Source: Saccharopolyspora soli | GTDB lineage: Bacteria; Actinomycetota; Actinomycetes; Mycobacteriales; Pseudonocardiaceae | Direction: 5' to 3' | Length of the DNA stretch: 64,000 nucleotides | NCBI RefSeq assembly: GCF_022678645.1 | Contig: NZ_JALBWV010000026.1 | Span: forward strand, 51,863 to 115,862 | Part shown: positions 34,224 through 42,197 of the stretch, in pieces | How positions within the stretch are numbered: position 1 is the first letter of the stretch | How the letters are laid out: the number at the start of each line of letters is the position of its first letter | Made by a program: the position numbers and the translations under genes | Notes under the pieces: model-generated | What the model saw: the letters and a program-made list of their open reading frames with translations, nothing else | Database searches by the model: none | What the model was told of the DNA's origin: nothing

Positions 34224-35767
34224 ATGCCATCGGTCGGCACGGCGCCCTGCACCAGGAATCGGCTGACGGCCTCGGTGATGCACGGCGACCTGCCGAGCGC
34301 ACCGTGCCCGGAGCCCTGCCAGCGCAGCAGCACCCCGGTCGGCAACTGCTCGGCCATGTGATCGCTGCCCAGACCCGGCAGCTGCGGATCGTTCGCGGTG
34401 CTGATCACCGGGATCGGCGGCAGGTCCAGGCGGCGCGGCGCGGGCAGCGGCTGCTGGGGGACCGGCCACGACCCGCACCAAACCACCCGCTGCACGGCGG
34501 CACCGCCGAACAGCGGGAATCGGTTCACCCAGTCCGCTGCGAGCTCGCCGCTGCGTTGCGGCGGCACGCGCAGCGTCGTGTCGTTGCAGCTGGTGATCAT
34601 GTCGCCGTCGATCCACGGCGGATTGACGCCTTGCGCGGTGACCAGCGGCGCGCTGATCGCCGCGAGAGCGGCTCCGTCGCCCCGGTCCGCCGCGGCCAGC
34701 GCATCGGCCAAGCCCGGCCAGGAGGCCCGATCGGACAGACCCAGCAGCATCGCCTGCACCACCCGGCCACCGCTGACCGCGGTGCCCGGCGCGGGTAGCG
34801 GCGTGGTCCGGGTGCGCTCCACGAGATCGCTGACCACCTTGCGCGGATCGGAGCCGAGCGGGCAGCCGCGGCTGACGCAGTCAGCGGCGAACACGTCGAA
34901 GGTCTGCTCCGCGCTCTGCGCCTGGGATTCCGCCTGGCCGATCGCGTCGCGGGTCGGGTCGGGCGCACCATCGAGCACCATCCGGCCCACCGATCCGGGG
35001 AAGCGTTCGGCGAAGGTCGTCAGCAGCCGGGCCGCCTCTCCGCGCCCGATCGCGTGCAACTTCGGCACGCCCAACTGCAGGCGGAGTTCCTCCAGATCCC
35101 CCGCGGTTCGCCAGGTGTCGTACGCCTGCAACCGCTCGTCGAGGTTGAGCAGGCATTCCTGGCTGGCGTCCAACACCGATTCCAGCAGCCGGTCCAGCTC
35201 GGCGCGGTCGGTGGCGCGCGGGTCGAAACCGACGATCGACTCGCGCTGCGCGGGCGGCACGCAGTCGGCCGGATCGGATTCGCCGGTGCCGCGCCGGTCC
35301 ATCCCGATGATGTCGAAGGTGCTCAGCAGCTCGGGCGGCAGCTGGGTGGCCAGCCGGGCGGCGAAGGTCGTGCCCGGCTCGCCGCCGACGTCGCCCAGCA
35401 CGACCAGCGGTACTCGCCCGGAGCCCGCCCTGATCAGCTCGTTTCGGGCGGTGCCGCGCGTCGGGGAGTCCGGGGCGTCCAGGGTGCTGAGCAGCCGTGC
35501 GCAGGAGAAGGTCATGCCGGGCGGCAGACCGCCCAGCTCGGCGCGGGTCTGCTCGGTGCAGTCCGCCCAGCTCAGCGAGTCCTCACCGGGTGAACCCAGC
35601 GGCGGGACGGGGGCCGGTTTCGGCGGCTGCGGTGCGGGGACGACCTGCTGCGCACCGTCGTGGTAGGCGACCGCGGGCCGCTCCGATGGCCCGGCCGAGC
35701 AGGCGGCGACCACCAGCAGCAGCAACGGCAGTAGCACGGCCCCGACCCGGTGAGTGGTGCGCCGCAC
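34208..35767 (-). CDS. TAP-like alpha/beta-hydrolase lipoprotein, nucleophile apparently missing
   Basis: This 519-residue secreted lipoprotein has a signal sequence with LLLLVVAACSAG (lipobox Cys23). The body matches the tripeptidyl-aminopeptidase-like alpha/beta-hydrolases: FDIIGMDRRGTGESDPADC after the first strands, TAP-type helical inserts, an Asp region (VISTANDPQLPG) and a His region (QGSGHGALGRSPC). In this family the nucleophile elbow is GxSxG. Here it reads IGRGEAARLL, so Gly stands where Ser is expected. The enzyme may be inactive, or it may be a binding protein. The GTG start has GAGGAG 6 nt upstream. The M. tuberculosis neighbour in this position is Rv2672. Confidence 0.85.
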   Translation of the reverse strand: MRRTTHRVGAVLLPLLLLVVAACSAGPSERPAVAYHDGAQQVVPAPQPPKPAPVPPLGSPGEDSLSWADCTEQTRAELGGLPPGMTFSCARLLSTLDAPDSPTRGTARNELIRAGSGRVPLVVLGDVGGEPGTTFAARLATQLPPELLSTFDIIGMDRRGTGESDPADCVPPAQRESIVGFDPRATDRAELDRLLESVLDASQECLLNLDERLQAYDTWRTAGDLEELRLQLGVPKLHAIGRGEAARLLTTFAERFPGSVGRMVLDGAPDPTRDAIGQAESQAQSAEQTFDVFAADCVSRGCPLGSDPRKVVSDLVERTRTTPLPAPGTAVSGGRVVQAMLLGLSDRASWPGLADALAAADRGDGAALAAISAPLVTAQGVNPPWIDGDMITSCNDTTLRVPPQRSGELAADWVNRFPLFGGAAVQRVVWCGSWPVPQQPLPAPRRLDLPPIPVISTANDPQLPGLGSDHMAEQLPTGVLLRWQGSGHGALGRSPCITEAVSRFLVQGAVPTDGMACPG

Positions 35768-35943
35768 GGGTACTCCTCGTCGGGAAGCGCGATGGTCGCT
35801 GGACCCGGCCAGCATCGCATGATCCAGGTGAGACCCCGGTGAGGGGCCTGACAATTCGGTACGGCCAGCTCAGCTGGCGCGATAACGTGCGGCGGGTGGG
35901 CGGTCATCGCGTCCGCCGCGAGCATCGGAGGTAGCGGAGTATC

Positions 35944-36903
35944 GTGCACGTCGCGCAGATCGGCCCGGGGGCGTCGTCGAGCAGGCGACCGTTCAGCGTG
36001 GAGAACGTCTCCGCGCGGGCAGTCGGGATGATCCCGCCGCCGATGCTCGTGCTGGTTGGCGTGATCAGCCTGCAGGTCGGCGCCGCGTTCGCGAAGCAAC
36101 TGTTCACCATCGCCGGAGCGTCCGGGGTGGTCGCCCTCCGGCTGCTGTTCGCCGCCCTGATCCTGCTCGCGGTCTGGCGCCCGTCGCTGCGGATGGACCG
36201 CAAGACGCTGGCAGTGGTGGCCGGTTATGGCGCGGTGCTGGCGTGCATGAACGTCTGCATCTACCAGTCGTTCGAGCGGATTCCGCTCGGTGCGGCGGTC
36301 ACCATCGAGTTCCTCGGGCCGCTGGCGGTGGCCGTGATCGGCTCGCGCCGCAAGCTCGACGTGCTCTGGGCAGTGCTGGCGGGCACCGGAGTTGTGCTGC
36401 TGGCGCGCGTCGAAGGCGGCCTGGACTGGGTCGGGGTCGCCTTCGCGCTGATGGCGGGTGCGCTGTGGGCGAGTTACATCCTGATCAGCGCCAAGCTGGG
36501 GAGCCGGACCAGCGGCGGGTCCGGGCTGGCGCTGGGCATGGCCTTCGGTGCGCTGGTGGCGGCTCCGTTGGGCATCGCCGAGGCCGGGACGGCGCTGCTG
36601 CACCCGGCGGTGCTGATCGCCGGGCTGGTGGTGGCCCTGATGTCCTCGGTGGTGCCGTACTCCCTGGAGCTGGAGGCGTTGCGCCGGATGCCGCCGAGGG
36701 TGTTCGGCGTGCTGATGAGCCTGGAGCCCGCGGTCGCGGCGCTGGCCGGGCTCCTGGTGCTGGGCGAGGCGCTGGGCGCCTGGCAGTGGGTGGCCATCGC
36801 CTGCGTCGTCGTAGCCTCGGTCGGCTCGGTAGGCACCACCAAGAGCCCGCGCCACAAACCCACAAACGACACCCAGTACCCGAAGGACACCGGCGCCAAC
36901 TGA
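35944..36903 (+). CDS. EamA/RhtA-type drug/metabolite exporter
   Basis: This 319-residue membrane protein has ten hydrophobic segments and two EamA repeats (about 35-160 and 165-295). Signature blocks are QVGAAFAKQLFTIAGASGVVALRLLFAA, PLGAAVTIEFLGPLAVAV and VFGVLMSLEPAVAALAGLLVLGE. The arrangement fits RhtA-like threonine/homoserine exporters. The GTG start is preceded by AGCGGAG. The palindrome GCCAGCT-C-AGCTGGC at 35864-35878 in the divergent promoter region may be an operator. The gene ends in front of an R1 repeat. Confidence 0.88.
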   Translation: MHVAQIGPGASSSRRPFSVENVSARAVGMIPPPMLVLVGVISLQVGAAFAKQLFTIAGASGVVALRLLFAALILLAVWRPSLRMDRKTLAVVAGYGAVLACMNVCIYQSFERIPLGAAVTIEFLGPLAVAVIGSRRKLDVLWAVLAGTGVVLLARVEGGLDWVGVAFALMAGALWASYILISAKLGSRTSGGSGLALGMAFGALVAAPLGIAEAGTALLHPAVLIAGLVVALMSSVVPYSLELEALRRMPPRVFGVLMSLEPAVAALAGLLVLGEALGAWQWVAIACVVVASVGSVGTTKSPRHKPTNDTQYPKDTGAN

Positions 36904-36914
36904 GCTCGTACAAG

Positions 36915-36965
36915 GAGTGAAGGGCACCTTTGACCGGCATAGTCGGTCGAAGGTGCCCTTCACTC
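36915..36965. repeat. R1 palindromic repeat, copy 1
   Basis: GAGTGAAGGGCACCTTTGACCG at 36915-36936 pairs with its near-perfect inverse (one mismatch in 22 bp) ending at 36965, around a 7-nt loop. Related copies lie at 52264, 58087 and, cut short, 63894. It sits between the convergent exporter and PanE-like genes and could end transcription from both. Confidence 0.85.
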
Positions 36966-36993
36966 TTCGCCCGCACGGGCTGCGGCGACTGGG

Positions 36994-37893
36994 TCAGGGG
37001 GCTGGGAGAGGTGTGGGGCGGAGGGCTCGCATCAGGGCCAGGAGCGTTCTGTTGAGCGGGACCGGGATGTTGTGCCGCTCCGCCGCTCGCACCAGCGGGC
37101 CGGTGATGTGCTCGTGCTCGGTGGTCAGGCCCGCCACCCGGTCGTAGAGCATGGACGTGCCGTTGGTCGGCGGGAACTTCTCGACGTAGTCGGCGAGCAC
37201 CCGCTTGGCGTCCTCGAGGGTCAACCGGGCGCCCTCGGCGCGAGCGACCTCGACGGCCTCGGTGAGCACGCCCTCGCTGAGTTCCTGGATGTCCGGCTCG
37301 CGGAGCACGTCCAGGCGTCGCAGGGTCAGCGCGGTGATCGGGTTCGGTGCGAGGTTCGTCAGCATCTTCCGCCACGCCGCGGTGTGGAAGTCGTTCGTGG
37401 TCCGGACCGTCAGCTTGGCGTCGGAGATCAGCTCGACGAACCGGGTGCCCAGCTCCCCGGCCTCGACCTGCATGGTGGCGGGTGCCCTGCGCACCACGTG
37501 CCCGTACCGCACCCGCTCGGCAGGCACGTAGATCAACGCGGGCAGCACCGGGGCCTGCAGCCCCATCCCGGCCACCGATTCGCGGTGCTCGACGCCGTTC
37601 TGCACCACCACGACCGGGGCACGCCCGTTGTCCAGCTTCTGCAGCCAGCCTGCGGTGCTCGGGACGTCCTGGACCTTGGTGGTCAGCAGGATCCAGTCGA
37701 CCTCGCCGAGCCCGCCCGGATCGGTGGCCACCGAAACCGGGATTTCCGCTGTGCCGTCGGGAGTTTCCAGCGTCAACCGGTCGAACGAGGTCCGCACGCA
37801 CATCGTCACGAGGTGCCCCGCGGCGTGCGCCGCCTCCGCGAGAACTCCGCCGATGCCGCCCGAACCGATTACCGCGATACGTTGCTGTGCCAC
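36994..37893 (-). CDS. panE: Ketopantoate reductase (PanE/ApbA family)
   Basis: This 299-residue cytosolic enzyme would reduce 2-dehydropantoate to pantoate with NADPH for coenzyme A synthesis. The N-terminal Rossmann fold has AVIGSGGIGGVLA at 7-19 and ILLTTKVQDV. VVVQNGVEH is the family signature in the middle. The C-terminal helical domain has WRKMLTNLAPNPITALT, with the catalytic Lys in WRKML, and PPTNGTSMLYDR near the end. The GTG start was taken from the family N-terminus. Some members of this family act on other 2-oxo acids, so the exact substrate is not certain. The ligase gene lies just upstream on the same strand, 11 bp away. Confidence 0.9.
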   Translation of the reverse strand: MAQQRIAVIGSGGIGGVLAEAAHAAGHLVTMCVRTSFDRLTLETPDGTAEIPVSVATDPGGLGEVDWILLTTKVQDVPSTAGWLQKLDNGRAPVVVVQNGVEHRESVAGMGLQAPVLPALIYVPAERVRYGHVVRRAPATMQVEAGELGTRFVELISDAKLTVRTTNDFHTAAWRKMLTNLAPNPITALTLRRLDVLREPDIQELSEGVLTEAVEVARAEGARLTLEDAKRVLADYVEKFPPTNGTSMLYDRVAGLTTEHEHITGPLVRAAERHNIPVPLNRTLLALMRALRPTPLPAP

Positions 37894-37904
37894 GGATGCC
37901 GAGC

Positions 37905-39017
37905 CTACTCGCCGACGCGGGCGCCCCGGTTTACGTCACCGAACAGCACTGCGTCGAGGTCGTAACGCGTCGGCTCGTCGAGCTGGTCGTAGCGGCACGA
38001 CTCGGGATCGCGGTCCGGGCGCCACCGGACGAACTGCGTGGTGTGCCGGAACCGACCCGGATGAGCGCCCTCGGTGTGGTCGTAGGAGACCTCGACGACC
38101 CGCTCCGGACGCAGCGGCACCCACGGCTGCTCGGAGCTGTTCCAGCGGTTGACCGAACCGGGCAGCCGCCGCCCGTCCGCGGCATCCGGCCCCAGCCACG
38201 GGTGCGCGCCGTCGGTGATCAGCTCGGCGAGTTCGGTGGCGAGCGCCCGCCGCTGGGCTGCGGGGAAGGCACCGACGACGCCGACGTGGTGCAGCACACC
38301 GCTCTCGTCGTAGAGCCCGAGTTGCAGCGAACCGACTGCGGTGCCGGGTTCCGTCTTGGCGTGCCAGCGCAGCCCGGCGACCACGCAGTCCGCGGTTCGC
38401 GAGTGCTTGATCTTGAACATGGTCCGCTTGCCCGGCGCGTAGTGGCCGTCGGTGGGCTTGGCGATCACCCCGTCCAGCCCGGCGCCCTCGAACACTTCGA
38501 ACCACGCTGCGGCGGTGTCCGGATCGTCGGTGACCGGTGTGGTGCGCAGTCCGGTGTGGTCCAGCCCGAGACCGGCCAGCAGTTCGCGCCGCTCGGTCTG
38601 CACGGCGCTGGTGAGGTCGCGGTCGTCCAGCGCGAGCAGGTCGAAGGCGATGAAGGTGGCCGGTGTCTGCTCGGCGAGCATCCGGACGCGGCTGGCGGCC
38701 GGGTGGATGCGCTCGCCCAGCGCGTCCCAGTCCAGCCGGTCCCCGGCGGCGTCGCGGCGGATCACCACGAGCTCACCGTCCAGCACGGCGGGGCGGTGGA
38801 GGTGCTCGGCGATGGTCCGCAGGACTTCCGGGAAGTACCGGTCCAGCGGCCGACCGGTGCGCGACTGCAGCAGCACCGGCTGCTCGGCCTGCGGGTCGAC
38901 GAACACCAGGCACCGGAAGCCGTCCCACTTCGGCTCGAACAGCAGCCCGCCCTGCCGGGAAATGCCGTCGACCGGACTGGCCAGCATCGGTTTCACCGGC
39001 GGTTGCAGTGGCAGCAC
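37905..39017 (-). CDS. ligC: ATP-dependent DNA ligase, LigC type
   Basis: This 370-residue ligase has the adenylation motif EPKWDGFR with the nucleophile Lys30. Motif III is AFDLLALDD-like, and motif IV DGVIAKPTDGHYAPGKR is followed by motif V FKIKHSRTADCVV. The OB-fold domain starts near residue 235 and holds ERVVEVSYDHTEG. It lacks the polymerase and nuclease domains of LigD, so it fits the small LigC type that works in base-excision or end repair. No Ku gene is adjacent. The GTG start follows GGAGGG by 4 nt. An R2 repeat lies directly upstream. Confidence 0.94.
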   Translation of the reverse strand: MLPLQPPVKPMLASPVDGISRQGGLLFEPKWDGFRCLVFVDPQAEQPVLLQSRTGRPLDRYFPEVLRTIAEHLHRPAVLDGELVVIRRDAAGDRLDWDALGERIHPAASRVRMLAEQTPATFIAFDLLALDDRDLTSAVQTERRELLAGLGLDHTGLRTTPVTDDPDTAAAWFEVFEGAGLDGVIAKPTDGHYAPGKRTMFKIKHSRTADCVVAGLRWHAKTEPGTAVGSLQLGLYDESGVLHHVGVVGAFPAAQRRALATELAELITDGAHPWLGPDAADGRRLPGSVNRWNSSEQPWVPLRPERVVEVSYDHTEGAHPGRFRHTTQFVRWRPDRDPESCRYDQLDEPTRYDLDAVLFGDVNRGARVGE

Positions 39018-39032
39018 CGGACCCTCCTCCCT

Positions 39033-39074
39033 CGTGAGTGCCCAACCGGGCTGGAGCCCGGTTTCGCACTCACG
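39033..39074. repeat. R2 palindromic repeat, copy 1
   Basis: The outer arms CGTGAGTGC and GCACTCACG enclose an inner hairpin, ACCGGGCT with AGCCCGGT, separated by GG. Another copy lies at 52330, and the first bases of the window match its right arm. It sits just upstream of the ligC start. Confidence 0.75.
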
Positions 39075-39134
39075 ACCCCTCGCCGCACCACGTTTGCCCA
39101 GGTTAGTCGGTCGAAGGTCGAAAAGCGCCGCAGG

Positions 39135-39737
39135 TCAGCGGACGCGCTGTCGTGGTGCGCGGTCCAGTTGCAGGCGGATGGCCGTGGGCAGTGTTTCCGT
39201 GCCGAGCGATTCGCGAGCTCGGGAGAGCACCTTCCCGTCGAGCTCTTCCCAGACGTGGCGCACGTTGGTGCCTTCTTGCAGCGACAGCGTCAGGCGCAGC
39301 GACGGGTGCTGCTGGCTGCCCGCCATCCGCACCCGCGCCCGGTTGACGCCGGGGACCCGTTCGGCGTCGGTGCGCACCGCTTCGGCCAGCGCTGCGGAGG
39401 TCACCGTCAGGTCTCCCTCGCCGCCGCGCTCCAACCGCACGTCCGGTCGGGACTCCGGCTGCAACGCGCGGACCACCCACCACAGACCCAGCACGAAAAG
39501 CACGATCCCGAGCGCTACCGCGACCGGGATCGCCACCTGCGCGTGATCCCGCAGCCACTGCACCAGGATCGGGTCCGCCAGCGGTCGCTGCGCTCGGAAG
39601 ACACCCAGCGCACCGCTGCCGACCAGGAGCACGAAGATGCCGCCGAGCAGCGCGAGCACCCCGAGCACGACGACTACGCCGCGTTCGAAGCCCGGCTCGC
39701 GACCGATCGGGGTGGTGCTCGGCTTGATCTCGGTCAT
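39135..39737 (-). CDS. amaP: AmaP-like membrane anchor of the alkaline-shock cluster
   Basis: This 200-residue protein has two hydrophobic segments (VVVVLGVLALLGGIFVLLVG at about 21-40, and VAIPVAVALGIVLFVLGLWWVV at about 68-89). A C-terminal soluble domain has an Asp23-like pattern (DLTVTSAALAEAVRTDAERVPGV, LRLTLSLQEGTNVRHVWEEL). AmaP-type proteins anchor Asp23 to the membrane in other Gram-positives. It is the last gene of a seven-gene minus-strand cluster. Its start overlaps the next gene upstream by 4 bp. Confidence 0.85.
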   Translation of the reverse strand: MTEIKPSTTPIGREPGFERGVVVVLGVLALLGGIFVLLVGSGALGVFRAQRPLADPILVQWLRDHAQVAIPVAVALGIVLFVLGLWWVVRALQPESRPDVRLERGGEGDLTVTSAALAEAVRTDAERVPGVNRARVRMAGSQQHPSLRLTLSLQEGTNVRHVWEELDGKVLSRARESLGTETLPTAIRLQLDRAPRQRVR

Positions 39738-40270
39738 GGCCGCTCCTTGGGCGTGGCCACGGACACCAGCACCTTCGGTGCGGCGCGCAGCGGGAGATCG
39801 CGCACGGCGTGCTCGGCGGTGTCGGTCAGCCGGGTGCGCAGATCACCGGATTCGCGGAACTGCGCGGTGGCCTTCACCTGGACCTGCTTGGCGCTCGCGG
39901 TGACCGCTGCCGCCGCGACGCCGTCCTGGCCGCGGACCTGGTGGCCGACCAGGCGGGCCAGCGAGCGCGGGTCGGTGGTCACGGTGACTTCCGGGGCCGG
40001 GTCGTGCAGCCGGATGTCCTTGCGGCCGGCGTTGAGCGCGATCAGCAGCAGGAGCAGGCCCACCACCGCGATGACCGCCGCGGTCACGCGGACCGGCAGG
40101 GCGCTCCAGGACAGCGCGTTCAGTCCGGAGTAGATGCTGCGCCAGCCGACGATCAGGCCGCCGGTGTTCGGCCGCAGCAGCGCCCAGACCACCTCGATCG
40201 CCAGCAGCACTCCGGCCGCCGCGATGGCCAGCCCCAGCAGCGTGGTGATCAGGCGTACCAACAGGCGCAT
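39734..40270 (-). CDS. DUF6286-like membrane protein of the Asp23 cluster
   Basis: This 178-residue protein has two membrane segments (LLVRLITTLLGLAIAAAGVLLAIEVVWALL and VTAAVIAVVGLLLLLIALNAG). A soluble C-terminal domain follows, with alternating strands (VTVTTDPRSLARLVGHQV, QVQVKATAQFRESG) typical of the DUF6286 proteins found beside Asp23 genes. Its stop overlaps amaP, and its start is 3 bp after the preceding Asp23 gene. The overall shape, two helices then a small alpha/beta domain, parallels AmaP, so the two may be paralogous anchors. Confidence 0.8.
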   Translation of the reverse strand: MRLLVRLITTLLGLAIAAAGVLLAIEVVWALLRPNTGGLIVGWRSIYSGLNALSWSALPVRVTAAVIAVVGLLLLLIALNAGRKDIRLHDPAPEVTVTTDPRSLARLVGHQVRGQDGVAAAAVTASAKQVQVKATAQFRESGDLRTRLTDTAEHAVRDLPLRAAPKVLVSVATPKERP

Positions 40271-40273
40271 GGC

Positions 40274-40666
40274 TCACTCCACCCGCGCTGGCGGGTCCGC
40301 CGGAACCAGGGCGGACACGGTCACGTCGATGGCCCGGACCCGGAAGTCGGCGATGCGCCGCAACTCCGCACCGACTCGTTTTCGCACGGACGCAACGGTT
40401 TCGCGGACTGGCGCCGGGTAGCGCAGCGCGACGTCCAGCCGGACCCGCAGCGCGTCGTCCGGGCCGGACAGCTGCGCGCTCGCGCCGTGCTCGCCGAGCC
40501 CGACCCCGGCGATTCGGCGGCGCGTCCGGGCACTGCCGGGATCCTGGTCGGCCGCGTGCTCGGCGATCTTGCGCAGCACGGTGCGGCTGATCCGCAACCG
40601 ACCCCGCTCGCCCGGATCCGTCCGCTCGGCTTCCCGAGCCTCGACGTTCTCTGCGGCGGCGGTCAT
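40274..40666 (-). CDS. Asp23/Gls24-family envelope stress protein
   Basis: This 130-residue protein shows the family core: a helix (SRTVLRKIAEHAADQDPG) then alternating strands (LRVRLDVALRYPAPV, VRAIDVTVSALVP). A longer charged stretch precedes the core. Asp23 proteins form membrane-associated assemblies that support the cell envelope under alkaline or other stress. It is the third gene from the 3' end of the cluster. Its ATG overlaps the stop of the small membrane protein (ATGA). Confidence 0.85.
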   Translation of the reverse strand: MTAAAENVEAREAERTDPGERGRLRISRTVLRKIAEHAADQDPGSARTRRRIAGVGLGEHGASAQLSGPDDALRVRLDVALRYPAPVRETVASVRKRVGAELRRIADFRVRAIDVTVSALVPADPPARVE

Positions 40667-40842
40667 TTGTCCCGACCTCGGCCCAGGATGTCGCCGATCT
40701 CCAGCTCGCCGTCCAGGATCCGGCCGATCACCAGACCCACCGCGCCGACCAGCAGCGCGATCAGGAAACCGGTGAAGCCGCCGACCGCGCCAGCGGTGCC
40801 GAGGATGAGTCCGGCGAGCAAACCGGTCTGTGTCGCATTCAT
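40663..40842 (-). CDS. Small hydrophobic membrane protein of the Asp23 cluster
   Basis: This 59-residue protein consists almost entirely of two hydrophobic segments (TGLLAGLILGTAGAVGGFTGFLIALLVGA form the first two thirds), ending in an acidic and basic tail (DGELEIGDILGRGRDK). Its size and position resemble the small DUF2273-type proteins found with Asp23 and AmaP. The ATG start is clear, and the stop overlaps the Asp23 gene by 4 bp. The role may be to help anchor Asp23 oligomers; this is inferred only from context. Confidence 0.8.
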   Translation of the reverse strand: MNATQTGLLAGLILGTAGAVGGFTGFLIALLVGAVGLVIGRILDGELEIGDILGRGRDK

Positions 40843-40898
40843 GGGGCAAACCCTCCTGCCAGGGAACTCGGGCGGACCGTGCGGATCATCTCGGATTC

Positions 40899-41168
40899 TC
40901 ACCGGACGCGCGGGCAGCGGTTGCGCCGCGCCCGCCAAGCGCGGACGCGGTGCAGCAGTCCGCGGACCCCGCGTGGCCGATCCACCACCTCGATCGGTGC
41001 GTCGTAGCGGTCCCGCGGCCGGGGTTCGCCGCGCTGCGCCGCTCGCAGCGCGGCGAGCCCGGCGGCGAAGACCGCCGGGTCACCTCCGACATCCGGATGG
41101 TTGGCCCGGACGAACGCGCGGATCGCAGCGCGCGTGGCGGCCGGATCGTGCTGCACGCCAGCCATCAT
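40899..41168 (-). CDS. Small protein with a J-domain-like HPD helix pair
   Basis: This 89-residue protein begins with a helix (ATRAAIRAFVRAN), then HPDVGGDPAVFAAGLAALR. This is the same helix-HPD-helix arrangement as the Hsp70-stimulating core of J-domains. The second half is Arg-rich (VRAWRARRNRCPRVR) and could bind nucleic acid or membrane lipids. The first ATG overlaps the upstream Asp23-like gene stop (ATGA), with GGAAAG 5 nt upstream. A true J-domain has further helices that are not visible here, so its activity is uncertain. It lies inside the Asp23 cluster. Confidence 0.72.
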   Translation of the reverse strand: MMAGVQHDPAATRAAIRAFVRANHPDVGGDPAVFAAGLAALRAAQRGEPRPRDRYDAPIEVVDRPRGVRGLLHRVRAWRARRNRCPRVR

Positions 41169-41500
41169 GCGCTTTCCGCCGACTCGTCGGCGGTGATCAC
41201 GTCGGCGACGGTGATGTCCACCGGGGCGTCGCCGAGCAGCTCGGCGAGTCGGCTGCGGAGTTCGGCGACGACGTCCGGCAGCGGCCGGTCCAGCCGCAGC
41301 ACCACCGCGACCTCCACGGCGCCCTCGTCGGGCAACCGCACTCCGACGACCTTGCGGCCGGGCAGGTACGAGGCGATCTCGCCGAACTGCCCGCCGTGCA
41401 GCCGCATCACCGAGGGGTGGGCGAGCACCCGGTCGGCCAGCTCGCTGGCGGAAACGTGCTCCGGCATGTCGGGGTCGTCCTCCAAGCTGCGCTGGGTCAT
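41165..41500 (-). CDS. Asp23/Gls24-related protein
   Basis: This 111-residue acidic protein has SASELADRVLAHPSVMRLHGG, a helix and loop as in the Asp23 fold. The strands VVGVRLPDEGAVEVAVVLRLDRPLPDV and VDITVADVITA follow. It is more diverged than the other two Asp23 genes in the cluster. Start and stop both overlap their neighbours by 4 bp, so the cluster is tightly coupled. Confidence 0.78.
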   Translation of the reverse strand: MTQRSLEDDPDMPEHVSASELADRVLAHPSVMRLHGGQFGEIASYLPGRKVVGVRLPDEGAVEVAVVLRLDRPLPDVVAELRSRLAELLGDAPVDITVADVITADESAESA

Positions 41501-42039
41501 TCGACGCGGGATGTGGCGGGCGGCCCGGTTTCCTCGTCATCGCTGGGCAGGTGGATGTCGTTGACCGCGATGTTGACCTCGATGACCTCCAGTCCGGTCA
41601 TCCGCTCGACCGCGGTGATCACGTTGCGCCGCACCGCCCGCGCGAGGTCCACGATGGACGCGCCGTACTCGACGACGATGTCCAGGTCCACCGCGGCCTG
41701 CTTCTCGCCGACCTCCACTTGCACCCCGGAGGTGGAGGAAGTGCCGCCACCGCCCGGAATCCGGTCCCGGATCGCGCCGAAGGCGCGGGAGACACCGCCG
41801 CCCATCGCGTACACCCCGGCAATCTCGCGGGCAGCGATGCCCGCGATCTTCTGCACCACGGACGCGGCGATGGTCGTCTTGCCCAGGGACGTCTCGTCGG
41901 CCAGCCGAGTCGGTGCGCTCTCGGCGCGGCTTTCCGGGATGCGCCGGTGCTCCGCGTTGCGATCGGCAGTCGTTCGTGCGTTCTGCGGCGTCCCACCGGC
42001 CTGCGTCCCGCTGCCTTGGGCCCCGCTGTTCTGGGCCAT
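41497..42039 (-). CDS. Asp23/Gls24-family envelope stress protein (first gene of the cluster)
   Basis: This 180-residue protein has a low-complexity N-terminus (NSGAQGSGTQAGGTPQNA). The Asp23 core starts near residue 60: TTIAASVVQKIAGIAAREIAGVYAMGG, a linker with Gly and Pro, then VQVEVGEKQAAVDLDIVVEYG and MTGLEVIEVNIAVNDIHLP. The ATG was chosen because GGAG lies just before it; a longer frame adds residues without support. It is the promoter-proximal gene of the seven-gene cluster. No specific regulator is adjacent. Confidence 0.88.
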   Translation of the reverse strand: MAQNSGAQGSGTQAGGTPQNARTTADRNAEHRRIPESRAESAPTRLADETSLGKTTIAASVVQKIAGIAAREIAGVYAMGGGVSRAFGAIRDRIPGGGGTSSTSGVQVEVGEKQAAVDLDIVVEYGASIVDLARAVRRNVITAVERMTGLEVIEVNIAVNDIHLPSDDEETGPPATSRVE

Positions 42040-42197
42040 CAACTCCAGCTCCTTCCCGGTACCGCCGATGCCGCTAGGGCTCGGCGTCGCTGTGTGCCAC
42101 ATCACTCATTGTGACGCCATCCGGGGCGCGGTGCCCTGACGCCGCACCATGCCTCGCCAAGGCGCTCACGCCGTCGAATTCCCAGCGGCCCCAACCG

